A stretch of 64,000 bases of DNA from assembly GCA_963989245.1 (NCBI GenBank), contig OZ022341.1, forward strand, positions 57,913,128 to 57,977,127, written 5' to 3'. This document shows, in pieces, positions 13,301 to 20,165 of the stretch. This DNA comes from Nansenia antarctica. Lineage: Eukaryota > Chordata > Actinopteri > Argentiniformes > Microstomatidae. Under the pieces are notes generated by a model. That model was not told where the DNA came from. It saw only the letters and a program-made list of their open reading frames with translations, and made no database searches. Position 1 is the stretch's first letter, and each line of letters begins with the position of its first letter. The position numbers were made by a program, and so were the translations under genes.

Positions 13301-15580
13301 ACGCAGAGTTGATGGCATTGTATTATGGTAACTAGCTGTGTCATAAGTCAGTCAAGTGTCAAAATGTCAAGAATGTCAGCTAACGTTACTATGAACAAAA
13401 TGATTTTATCATACATTCCTCCATTCCATCCTTCCATGGCTTTATTTTTTTGTGTTGTAATGAAATGACATAATCAAACTTTGAATTGAATTTCAGTTAT
13501 GTACAATTCTTAAAGCAAGACAGCTTCCTGATATGCTTGATACAGTCTTTTTTGTTGTTGTTGCATCAATTTTAATGTTGGACCAATGCATTGCATCTAA
13601 TTAAAATACAGGCAAATAAACGTCATTAAGTTTAAAGTACTACCTTGGCTGTCTTTTTCTCTCAACGCTTCAATAGGTAGATCTTGCCTTCACCAAGGCC
13701 GAGGTCAGGGATCTTGGGCTTAAAAAGGTTGGTGACCACTGCTTTAAGACGTCGGACCCAGTGTGCGCTCCGGCGATCTCAAAGCAAATTTACGAACGCG
13801 GCCCAAGTGTATCATGGCGAGCTAGTTACGTTGTTCGGCGGAGAAGAACTCGAAATGCCTCCCTCGTCATTTAAATCCCATGTATGGGAGCACTTTGGCT
13901 TCTCTGTCAATTATGACAAGAGGCACGAAAAAGGTAGCTCGACAACTTCTGATAATGAAGGCATTTTTTTCATACCATGTTCAAAATAAGGGTTCACCTT
14001 ATTATTTAGTTAAAAGTGGCATAAAACATGTTTATTCGTCTGCTTTAAAAGAGCCCAGTGATTCACTGCTGCAACCAGGCGCCTCCCTCTTTCATATTGC
14101 ACTACTTTTAAGTTGAATGTGTATTTCACTATAATATGTAATGTTTGAGTGTAGAATATGTTTTATATATATAAATATATACTGGTATATATATTACCAG
14201 TTTTGACATCTTGAATGTTGTTGGGTTTTTTCACATAATAAAAGTGGTGTTTTTACAGAATTCAAGGAAAAAGCAGTTTTTATCAAAATAAAAATGTTTT
14301 GTGTTGATCCGAAAAATTATCCGATCCGTGACTCAAAAACCGTGACCCGATCCGATCCGTGAGTTAGGTGATCCGTTACACCCCTACCTCTCACCATAAA
14401 ATTGAAAAACAAGGACTGTCATGTTTCGGGTGAGAGCAGCAATACAAAATCATAACTAGGCCTCGGCTATACGGAAAGAAAAATCTACGTCATCTTACTG
14501 TGGCTATAACTAGTGTTGCACGATATACCGGTACCAACGATATACCGCGGTGCCAAAATGTCACGGTGCCTACTATACCATAAGCTTTATACAACGGTAC
14601 TACCGTGGAATACTATACTACCGTGTTGAACACGGTACCAGCGGGGCAATGTGTTACCTCTATTACCAAATTCACTGGTTCTGCTAATGAGGACAAGACT
14701 GGCTCGCGACACCGTTGTGACAGATCGCAGTTTGTTTGCTCGCGCACATCTCCGCAGTCACAATATTACCATATTGACGTTATCTGGATGTCTGTCTGGG
14801 CGCGAGTAAAAAGAATTCAGCCGGTTTACGCTGATTGGTTAGTCCGCGGAGTCAATCAAAACCCACGTGGTTGTCGGGGGATACACGCCGCCGGTAACGT
14901 TACGGTACCCCCCCCCCCCCCCCCCTACTTGAACCGGAGGAAATAATAATAGCAAATCAAGAACAAGTCGTGAGTTTAGAATGATAAGGTTCTATCTCCG
15001 TTTAGAATGATAAGGTTCTATCTCCGTTTAGAATGAGAAGGTTCTGTCTCCGTCGTTTAGAATGAGAAGGTTCTGTCTCCGTCGTTTAGAATGAGAAGGT
15101 TCTGTCTCCGTTTAGAATAAGGTCTGTCTCCGTTTAGAATGATAAGGTTCTATCTCCGTTTAGAATGATAAGGTTCTATCTCCGTTTAGAATGATAAACA
15201 AGTTTCAGTTTTTAATGCATTCAGAGCATGGGGATATTTCCAATGTCATATTTTCTAATGTATCTGACAATCACTTTTATGTTGATAAAATGCAATGGAC
15301 CTATCGCTAAGCCACGCCCCAAAATAGAAATTGTCCAATCATATCACAGCAAAACTATTCTACTAAAATTCTCGGCCTCGTAACATAATTGCGTCTAATT
15401 TAGTGAATCATTGACATTATGATACATTTATACATCATCACTGATCATCATCCTGCTGCTGTGTAGCCTTTGTATGAACATATACATTTACCTCATGAGC
15501 TTATTACATCTAAACTTGGAAGTAGCCCTCTATATTTTTGATATGCCAGTGTTTGCTTTTACTTTTCAGACAGACAGACA

Positions 15581-15642
<62 letters not shown>

Positions 15643-18285
15643 CTTTGCTATACTCTTGCAAAAGGCCAGTTGGTCTGTTTGATGTTTCAAACTACTTATT
15701 AATAAACATGTTATTCACAAAAATATCGGTTTCAGTACTTTTACTTACCTGTAGAGTTACAGTGTAATGCATTACATAAATGTTATTCATGCACCACTCA
15801 TTAAGTTATTGTAACTTGTATAAATACATTGCATGTTCATAAAAATAAAAAGTGTTACAAAAGTGCCGCGGTATCGCGATACTACTCAGTATCGTGATAC
15901 TTGGGCTGGTATAGTATCGCAGGGTAAAATATTGGTATCGTGACAACACTAGCTATAACGATGACTTTCGTCCATGAGTGTGGGGGAGCTCACACAGACA
16001 AATACACAGAATCATATACAAATACATAGAATCCCTACTATTAATCCCACCATAATTTGAGATAGGCCTAGGCCTCATTAGAGGAAAGAGGAGGTTGTTG
16101 TGGGCAGACAGACATCTGGTGGCTCATTGCCAGTCCTGGCAGACTAACAGCACTGTTGGCTCATACATATTCATCACGCTCCGCGACACGCAGTGACCAG
16201 GGGCAGCAGCTCATCTCAAATGTATCTCCAGACAACACACACGGTATCTTGACCAAGGTTGGGGGAGGTGACTGACATCACTCTGCTGCATGGCTGCCTG
16301 GCTGGTAACACCACAAATGCATAGTCAGTCTGTAGAGAGACGCAGCACAGTGTGTCTAGGAAGGAACCCAGCCGGACGCCGGGGGAAAGTCATTTTTTGA
16401 GCATCGTCCCACCAAGGTGCACAGTGCAGCGGAGCGTGAAAACACAGTGGCTCCCACTGCAGAGGAAAATGATATACAAGCCATTTGAAAAATTACTCAC
16501 TCTCATAAATTATCGACAGGACGTATGTAGACTTATTTAGAAAATAATACGGTAAACACAATAGGCTAGTGTGAGGATGAGGAGCACAGTGAGTACTACT
16601 CATCCATCTCCACTCTCCTCCTACACAGCTAAAGGACAGTCATTGCCTCTGGCCACAAATATTCACACATGCTTGATATTACACTGCTACTGTACAACGA
16701 CTGCACCATCAAAGACTGAACTTCCTCAATAAGATGTTTCAAACAAAGACAGCATAACCCAGCATGCTGGTGATATCTGCTACTACTACTACTACTACTA
16801 CTACTGCATCGACCTCTATTCACTCGTTTAACAATATTCAGTTATTCACCCTTCACTTTGACCATAGATAAAACTCACTCACAGAACTCAGTTCCTCAAA
16901 TGTAAACATAGACTAGGCTGTAAACAAACATTAACAAAATAATGGTCACTTTAAGACTGGATGCACACCTACATACATACAACATGGCTCCTTTAGTATT
17001 TCAAGCCTGGCCACCTAACATTATCTACAGGATTCTATTCTCAGGTTCATCATTATAATTATATAATGCCTGTAAAATTTTACAAACAGGTGAGCATTAC
17101 ATGACTACTGCACATTTTTGTAGCAGATCTGGGGGAACAATTCATTACTCCCATATCATATATAACATATTAAAATAACATATAATCCTCAACTACAGAA
17201 TAAGATGTCAGTGAATTAGCACAGAAATCAATACTGATTGTACAGATTTTAATCTGGCAGCCTGTCACCATACCTAGCCATAAATATGGGTCACTAAACC
17301 ACTGCGAAATTGTTCAATAATAAGATAAACCGGCTACTGAGGTGCAAACAGTCTCCAAGCACATACCATGGGCGGGAGGTTCACTGATGGGACAGGATAA
17401 TAGTAGCTCCCATCAAAAATGTTATTTGGATTTGATGACGATAACCGATCAAATAATGTCCATTTTGGACAATCCGAGGCCATGCAGTAGGCCGACTGCA
17501 CACAACATAAAACCAAACAACCTAGAGGGCTGAGGTATAACGTGTGAGGCGTGTGCACATTCGGAACAAAGCCAATGTAACTAGCTAATATGGACATTAG
17601 AGCCTAGATGTAGCTAGCTCGTTAGCTGTCAGCTTGGACAGGGACTGATATCACCGGAACTGTCAAGCGGCGTCCCTGCCTGGCTGCATTAGCTAGCTAA
17701 CGTGCCAAGTAGAAATAACAAAGCAAAGGTTAACCACTTCCACGGCCTATCAATGGTCATTCAATCAAATCCACACACTCCCTTATCTTTACTGAGTACA
17801 GGAGAGCGCATCGCTGGCTAAACAAGCAGCAGCGACGCGGTAGCTAGCTAGCTTAGTTTGTCGAGTAAAACGTCCCACTCTCTGATCAACTGGCACACGC
17901 GTTACGTGTTAAGTAACGTCTGCTTATTCATAATATGCCATAATACTGCTCCTATCGATCGTGTCAAACCCTTTACCGACGCAGATATACAGTAGCTGAG
18001 AGGGCCATCATCAAGCTACTTAATCATGTCCGCTAGCTAGCTAGCTAGCAGACCGCTGAGAGGGGTTATTTGGTGGACAGGACGCACAGAGAAGACAGCG
18101 AATGAGCGAAAGATACAACTCACCTGACAGAAATCTTGGCAATACTGAGAAGACGACAGGGCTGGAGAGTCCGTGTTGTCCTTCAACACATTTGCTAATT
18201 CTCGCAGTCGTTCTCTGAGCGCCTCGATCGCTGTACTGTCGCCGCTCTGTGCGCAGCGGTCCTGCTCGGCCTCCTCGTCCGCCAT
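1..18285 (-). CDS. znf292: ZNF292, 5' part of gene (8 coding exons, 3' end beyond window)
   Basis: Large C2H2 zinc-finger transcription factor. Coding exons on the minus strand, each bounded by consensus GT/AG sites: 18285-18124, 5567-5413, 5110-5032, 4798-4663, 4484-4282, 1916-1780, 1584-1443 and 1304 to the left edge. Exon phases join without a break, giving about 772 codons inside the window. The N-terminus MADEEAEQ, the segment QYCQDFCQ-TLVEYAGRWK, the helical region (EGPILLDMRLKYLIKEN, ELTLFWSKL, DPEFWDWKTLK) and the zinc fingers all match mammalian ZNF292 as I remember it. ATG 18285 is preferred over an in-frame ATG two codons upstream (18291) because it gives the conserved MADEEAEQ start. 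Intron 1 is about 12.6 kb and transposon-rich. Assignment to an a or b teleost paralogue is not possible from this window. Confidence 0.95.
1443..1916 (-). CDS. znf292: ZNF292 coding exons 6-7
   Basis: Exon 6 is 1916-1780 (acceptor TTCACACAG, donor GTAAAC) and encodes LSKVDCRDALEMICNLESE and TRQLLQGDTYCAW. Exon 7 is 1584-1443 (acceptor CTCTCCAG, donor GTAGGT) and encodes ELTLFWSKLLKRLESSEQ and LIKVIQSE. The split Trp codon TG|G across this intron joins cleanly. Confidence 0.93.
2640..2762 (+). repeat. L2-type LINE/SINE 3' tail with CACTT microsatellite
   Basis: Ends in GAAAGGCGCTATATAAATAA followed by a short (CACTT)n run. The same tail is seen at 12750-12790 and, in variant form, near 40430. 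This is the widespread 3' end of teleost L2-related LINEs and the SINEs that borrow their tail. It lies in a ZNF292 intron. Confidence 0.6.
2916..4005 (+). mobile_element. Non-autonomous hAT transposon with BED exon (element A)
   Basis: Terminal inverted repeats TAGGGCTGCCACGATTAGTC (left) and its degenerate reverse complement ending GTTTGTGGCAGCCCTA (right). An exact 8-bp target duplication AAGTGGAA flanks it at 2908-2915 and 4006-4013, diagnostic of the hAT superfamily. Only a BED zinc-finger exon remains inside and the catalytic core is missing. A retroelement-like tail (TGACAATAAAGACC) near 3100 suggests a further small insertion. The element sits in a ZNF292 intron inside another interspersed repeat (2766-2907 and 4014-4060). 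Confidence 0.9.
3259..3440 (+). pseudogene. BED zinc-finger exon of hAT element A
   Basis: Begins ATGTCTTCCTGTCC and encodes VWEHFNHN, a CKICKAEL Cys pair and HLKRKH His pair, the BED-finger pattern of ZBED-like hAT transposases, followed by an acidic stretch (DDEEDDGSSR). It ends at a consensus donor, CG|GTAAGC. No matching downstream transposase exon remains within the element, so it is an orphan exon. An upstream in-frame ATG at 3208 exists. Confidence 0.8.
4282..5567 (-). CDS. znf292: ZNF292 coding exons 2-5
   Basis: Four exons: 5567-5413 (155 nt), 5110-5032 (79 nt), 4798-4663 (136 nt) and 4484-4282 (203 nt). They encode the alpha-helical N-terminal region, including YAGRWK, SCVELLLSLPE, GIWTNSTLHSLLSNE and KYLIKENHLEKAALLAKAC. 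Acceptors such as CTATCTGTGCAG and donors such as GTGAGT and GTAAAC are visible, and the exon phases 2, 0, 1, 0 are mutually consistent. Several of these short exons are too small to stand out as isolated ORFs. Confidence 0.93.
6158..6326 (-). pseudogene. ZBED-like hAT transposase fragment
   Basis: Encodes GCMAHTLQLAVHDGVL, then IVGYFKHSAYSRLQNVQTQL, typical of the ZBED-family hAT transposase core (Cys-x-Ala-His-Thr-Leu-Gln-Leu). Across the nested insertion, the minus-strand sequence at 10209 onward supplies the missing upstream residues (Leu-Pro-Ser-Leu-Gly) in frame. This proves that the nested element interrupted a continuous reading frame. Confidence 0.75.
6332..10208 (+). mobile_element. 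Complete hAT transposon with 5-bp target duplication (nested in element B)
   Basis: Begins CAGGGCTCGACAGTGCGACC and ends GGTTAGCGTAGAGGCCTG, an imperfect inverted pair (CAGGGCTC/CAGGCCTC). It is flanked by CATCC at 6327-6331 and 10209-10213. Removing the element plus one CATCC restores the interrupted transposase frame of element B, so the boundaries and the 5-bp duplication are firm. Subterminal repeats TTTCACTCGCA...TTGCGACTAAAAATAAATC occur twice near the left end (about 6350 and 6440). Repbase recognises hAT clades with short target duplications (for example those named hAT5). I infer that this belongs to such a clade. It encloses a full transposase gene. Confidence 0.88.
6870..10033 (+). 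CDS. hAT transposase, seven exons, apparently intact (ZNF862/TTF-type finger)
   Basis: Exons 6870-7734, 7857-8049, 8254-8593, 8741-8992, 9156-9424, 9513-9651 and 9764-10033 join in phase to 775 codons plus a stop. Each intron has GT/AG ends (donors GTAAGT, GTTTGT, GTCAGT, GTGTGT, GTAAGA, GTAGAC). The protein has a charged Ser-rich N-terminus, then a TTF-type zinc-finger region around residues 85-150 (NPKWLKIFPWLEF, MFCKYC, SVTKHNISKRH). The transposase core follows (LIDGDTDISNIE, CISFGADGASVNMG, IHCMPHRLELAI, VKGTRWIPH), and then a C-terminal hAT dimerisation region (LPISAAQCERGFSAQNRIKN). The candidate catalytic Asp residues, the RW motif and the CxxGFS-type motif are all present. The terminal repeats argue against a domesticated host gene. 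Confidence 0.85.
10335..10520 (-). pseudogene. Degenerate BED zinc-finger exon of element B
   Basis: Minus-strand frame reads VWKYNKVCETD, then AICNLCKDKIPC and VKSFNTTN, a BED-finger start with its Cys pair. The expected His pair is lost and a stop follows. It belongs to the old hAT element B, separated from its transposase fragment by the nested transposon. Confidence 0.6.
10770..11467. other. ZNF292 intron 1 sequence, no gene seen
   Basis: Ordinary intron sequence with a short tandem repeat (CACTCAGCAGACATAT-like, about 11363-11415) and CACA-rich patches near 11130. No conserved coding signal was found on either strand. Confidence 0.5.
12071..13140 (+). pseudogene. Broken GTF2IRD2/ZBED5-like hAT transposase
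   Basis: First block (12071-12565): FQDSTTKVDFFTLLHLKEKT, LVAITTDGAPAMRGARNGF, NYHCVIHQQALAGKVL and DVRWLSRGKVLQRF, typical of the Charlie-type core found in GTF2IRD2. After the LINE insert the frame resumes at 12811 (NEEHKELADDAWLLDLGFL). It reaches a stop near 12995 and continues in another frame (LTHFPNLEKMAQALEDND) to about 13140. One insertion, a frameshift/stop and loss of the C-terminal dimerisation region make it non-functional. Confidence 0.8.
12566..12804 (+). mobile_element. 5'-truncated L2-type LINE/SINE insertion
   Basis: A 239-bp insert flanked by ACAAGG at 12560-12565 and 12805-12810. Excising it rejoins the transposase frame (Phe-Leu-Ser-Thr-Arg-Asn-Glu-Glu). It ends with GTAAAGCACTTTGAGCTGC and GAAAGGTGCTATATAAATAA, the standard teleost L2-like 3' tail. 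Confidence 0.8.
13151..13312 (-). mobile_element. Terminal fragment of the hAT family found at 6332-10208, inverted
   Basis: CAGGGCTCTACGCTAACC, then AGGAGCACATGTGCTCCTAA and GGGCCTACAGCCCTACTAG-like sequence, repeat in inverted orientation the 3' end of the complete hAT (about 10025-10208), including the region around its stop codon. Similarity stops at about 13312 and no second terminus was found, so it is a truncated or solo end. Confidence 0.75.
13855..13950 (+). pseudogene. Partial BED exon of element C
   Basis: MPPSSFKSHVWEHFGFSVNY is the usual N-terminus of ZBED1-like hAT transposases. The Cys and His pairs that should follow are absent (sequence diverges after KRHEKG), so only the exon start survives. 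Confidence 0.6.
14973..15199. repeat. 26-bp minisatellite, about 9 units
   Basis: Unit GTTTAGAATGATAAGGTTCT followed by ATCTCC, with variants (GAGAAGGTTCTGTCTCCGTC) and one shortened unit. It lies within hAT element D. Confidence 0.9.
15571..15642. repeat. (CA)n microsatellite
   Basis: Uninterrupted CA dinucleotide run preceded by (CAGA)n, inside hAT element D. Confidence 0.95.
15960..18123. other. ZNF292 intron 1, 5' portion, no gene seen
   Basis: Contains a (TAC)n microsatellite (16777-16806) and GCTA-rich runs (GCTAGCTAGCTAGCTAG near 18035) close to exon 1. No coding or RNA gene signal was recognised. The GC rise toward exon 1 fits a promoter-proximal intron. Confidence 0.5.
16777..16806. 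repeat. (TAC)n microsatellite
   Basis: Run of CTA/TAC trinucleotides in ZNF292 intron 1. Confidence 0.9.
18124..18285 (-). CDS. znf292: ZNF292 coding exon 1
   Basis: Encodes the first 54 residues, beginning MADEEAEQ and ending YCQDFCQ, then a GTGAGT donor at 18123. The reading phase is 0, and it continues directly into the exon starting at 5567 (Thr-Leu-Val-Glu-Tyr). The 5' flank is GC-rich and the start context is AAGATGGCGG, a good Kozak match. Confidence 0.93.
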
Positions 18286-18312
18286 CTTCACTCCCGACTC
18301 CGTCGCGTAGGC

Positions 18313-18445
18313 TACGGCTGTGTTCGGAATAGCGTACTAGCATACTACTCATACTAGATATGACGTAGATTTTGAGTATGTAGTACGTTCCGAACGTACA
18401 GTATGCGAGATTTGAGTATGCGAGAAATTTAGTAGGCGAGCAGTT
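18313..18445. repeat. MITE-like repeat in ZNF292 promoter region
   Basis: GGCTGTGTTCGGAATAGCGT and repeated GTACTAGCATACTACTCATA, with an inverted TAGTACGTTCCGAAC motif, resemble a common teleost miniature DNA transposon. Boundaries are not certain. It lies immediately upstream of the ZNF292 5' UTR, between HTR1E and ZNF292. Confidence 0.5.
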
Positions 18446-18857
18446 ATTACCACTGCCGCGTACGCAGACAGCACGTGACCAAAAGCGCAGTATCAACAAA
18501 TGCCACCTGATGTCATTCAGTGTACTGTAGACACGTCATGCATTTACCTCCTTTGTGTTTTAAACCGGAGAAATCAGATCGAATTTGATTATCATGACAT
18601 CAAACTTATGTCGTCACTTACAAAACAAAATCCTCTTTTCACATGAGTTTGAGCTGAGTTCTGTCTTTGGTCCAAAATCCCCTCCATAACATGATGGGGC
18701 GGAATGTCTCAGTCAGATCGTAGAAAACAAGTCCATCATAACTTACATTTTTTAAATTTTGTGTGCAAAACATCTTCTTCCTATGAGCCATTGTGATCAT
18801 TATTTTTTGGCAAAAAATGATCTTGAAAGAAAGCAAGTAACACTATTTGTTTCGACT

Positions 18858-18863
18858 TTTATT
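18858..18863 (-). terminator. htr1e: Probable HTR1E polyadenylation signal
   Basis: AATAAA on the minus strand about 95 bp downstream of the HTR1E stop codon and well upstream of the ZNF292 start. Confidence 0.55.
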
Positions 18864-18958
18864 TAGAAAATCACATCACACCGGTTACATAGGAAAATGA
18901 CACACTGCATATTCCTGCATACATTGCCTGTTTGGGCAATATGTTCAATCTAGGAAAA

Positions 18959-20095
18959 CTATGCATGCTCCTTTCGTTTGAGCAGTTTCTTAAAAGCTAA
19001 CTTGAAATCATCATTGAAGCTAGTGTAAAGTAGAGGGTTGATGAATGAATTGATGTAACCAAGCCAGGTTAAAAAGTCAGACACTTGGGGAGAGGGGTTT
19101 ACGACCTGTAGTCCCACAAGGAGCTCCTTCACAAAGAAGGGCAACCAGCAAAAGATGAAAGCACCAAGGATGAGGCCCAGGATTTGTGCTGCCTTCCTCT
19201 CACGGGAGGTACAGATCTGGTTCCTCTCATCTGTCGCCTCCATCTCTGTCTCAAAAGATGGAATACGGACGGTGACATTGAGCCTGTCAAACTCCAGAGT
19301 GGGATCGATCGTGCTCAGGTCTGATATGCAGAGTGTGTGTGTCACACGGCAGTGGTTGAAGGAGTTTTGACTGTCCGTGCTCCGGCCGCTCAGGTGCCGT
19401 GAGGAACCTCGCTTCTGGTAGAGTGTCTTTGCTGCATTGTAGATCCTATAGTATAAGATGAGGAGGAGGGTCATAGGGATGTAAAATGCCCCCAAAGTGG
19501 AGTAAATGGTGTAACCCACATGGTCATGTTCTATGACACACTGTTTAGGACCACTGCTCCCAGGCCTGTGTCTCCAGAAGAGGGGGGGGATGGATATAAA
19601 GACTGAGATTACCCAGGCAATGCCAACCATGACAGCTGCACGGCGGGCTGACCTCTTACAGGCATACTCAATGGCCTTAGTGATAGCCCAGTAGCGATCC
19701 AGCGCTATGACACACAGGTGCAGAATGGAGCTGGTGCAACAGGTCATGTCCACGCTCAGCCATGCCTCACACACCACCTGGCCCAGCGACCAGGTCTCAG
19801 TGGTCATGTAGAGAATGCTGATTGGCATCACCAGGACAGCTACTAGGAAGTCAGTGACAGCCAGGGAGCAGATTAGGTAGTTTGCAGGCAAGTGCAGCTT
19901 CTTGGTGGTACAGATGGCTGCGATGACAGCGCCGTTGACCAGCGCAGTGAGGAGGGTAAGAATCCCCAGCAGAACTATGACTACAACCATCCTATCTGTG
20001 AGGACTGACACTTGGAGAGTGCTGGTAGGGGCATCTGTGCAGTTTGTGATGTTGGTGCCTGTGGAGAAGTCTTCAAAGTATCTCTCCATCGCCAT
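18959..20095 (-). CDS. htr1e: 5-hydroxytryptamine receptor 1E (HTR1E)
   Basis: Single-exon class A GPCR of 378 residues. It is a Gi/o-coupled serotonin receptor at the plasma membrane in the mammalian family. Seven hydrophobic segments are visible. Key sites: N-glycosylation sequons NIT and NCT, the amine-binding Asp in LSVDMTCC (about residue 116), the DRY motif in ALDRYWAI (133-135), FCWLPFFVKEL in TM6 and NPLLY in TM7. The third intracellular loop KRGSSRHLSGRSTDSQNSF matches HTR1E and not HTR1F. Human HTR1E is 365 residues and starts at the NITNCT region, so this copy has a longer N-terminus. I chose ATG 20095. A second ATG follows at 20089. The open frame continues upstream to a GTG (20143) but without an ATG. 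The gene shares strand and order with ZNF292, as in mammals. Confidence 0.95.
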   Translation of the reverse strand: MAMERYFEDFSTGTNITNCTDAPTSTLQVSVLTDRMVVVIVLLGILTLLTALVNGAVIAAICTTKKLHLPANYLICSLAVTDFLVAVLVMPISILYMTTETWSLGQVVCEAWLSVDMTCCTSSILHLCVIALDRYWAITKAIEYACKRSARRAAVMVGIAWVISVFISIPPLFWRHRPGSSGPKQCVIEHDHVGYTIYSTLGAFYIPMTLLLILYYRIYNAAKTLYQKRGSSRHLSGRSTDSQNSFNHCRVTHTLCISDLSTIDPTLEFDRLNVTVRIPSFETEMEATDERNQICTSRERKAAQILGLILGAFIFCWLPFFVKELLVGLQVVNPSPQVSDFLTWLGYINSFINPLLYTSFNDDFKLAFKKLLKRKEHA

Positions 20096-20165
20096 CCCCG
20101 GGCAGAGCCAGCTCTCCCCCTCTCTCCCAGGGACACAATCCACACTAAGGATTAGTGGTCATCCT
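20096..20165 (-). promoter_or_regulatory. htr1e: HTR1E 5' UTR with splice acceptor and short uORF
   Basis: TATTTTGTCTGTTACAG ends at 20164, a strong acceptor just upstream of the coding exon, implying a non-coding 5' exon farther upstream. Immediately after it lies ATGACCACTAATCCTTAG, a 5-codon upstream ORF that could dampen translation. The upstream exon itself was not located. Confidence 0.5.

Larger units (their letters stand above)
11834..13741 (+). mobile_element. Charlie-like hAT nested inside element C
   Basis: Starts TAGTGGTCACCAACC and ends GGTTGGTGACCACTG, with the exact 8-bp duplication CTTTAAGA at 11826-11833 and 13742-13749. The ends resemble Charlie-type CAGTGGT...CCAACC termini. 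It contains a broken transposase related to the Charlie8-derived part of GTF2IRD2, itself interrupted by a LINE fragment and a piece of another hAT. Confidence 0.88.
11476..14386 (+). mobile_element. hAT element C with TAGGGGTGTAACGGATC ends, host of nested elements
   Basis: Terminal repeats TAGGGGTGTAACGGATC and GATCCGTTACACCCCTA are flanked by the exact 8-bp duplication CCTCTCAC at 11468-11475 and 14387-14394. Removal of the nested insertion (11834-13741) leaves about 1 kb containing only the start of a BED exon (MPPSSFKSHVWEHFGF near 13855). It is therefore an internally deleted ZBED-type hAT. Confidence 0.9.
14511..15951. mobile_element. Non-autonomous hAT (element D) with minisatellite core
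   Basis: Left end TAGTGTTGCACGATATACCGG, right end GGTATCGTGACAACACTA, flanked by the exact 8-bp duplication GCTATAAC at 14503-14510 and 15952-15959. GGTATCGCGATAC-type motifs are repeated near the right end. No transposase coding was seen. The interior holds a poly-C tract (about 14911-14925), a 26-bp minisatellite and a CA microsatellite. Confidence 0.88.

Noticed and set aside
14973..15199. Regularly spaced repeats that could suggest a CRISPR-like array
   Set aside because: Units are contiguous with no unique spacers, inside a eukaryotic hAT element; it is a minisatellite.
18959..20143. HTR1F or extended 394-residue receptor starting at 20143
   Set aside because: The third loop and C-terminal sequence fit HTR1E. 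The codon at 20143 is GTG, not ATG, in a region preceded by a splice acceptor.
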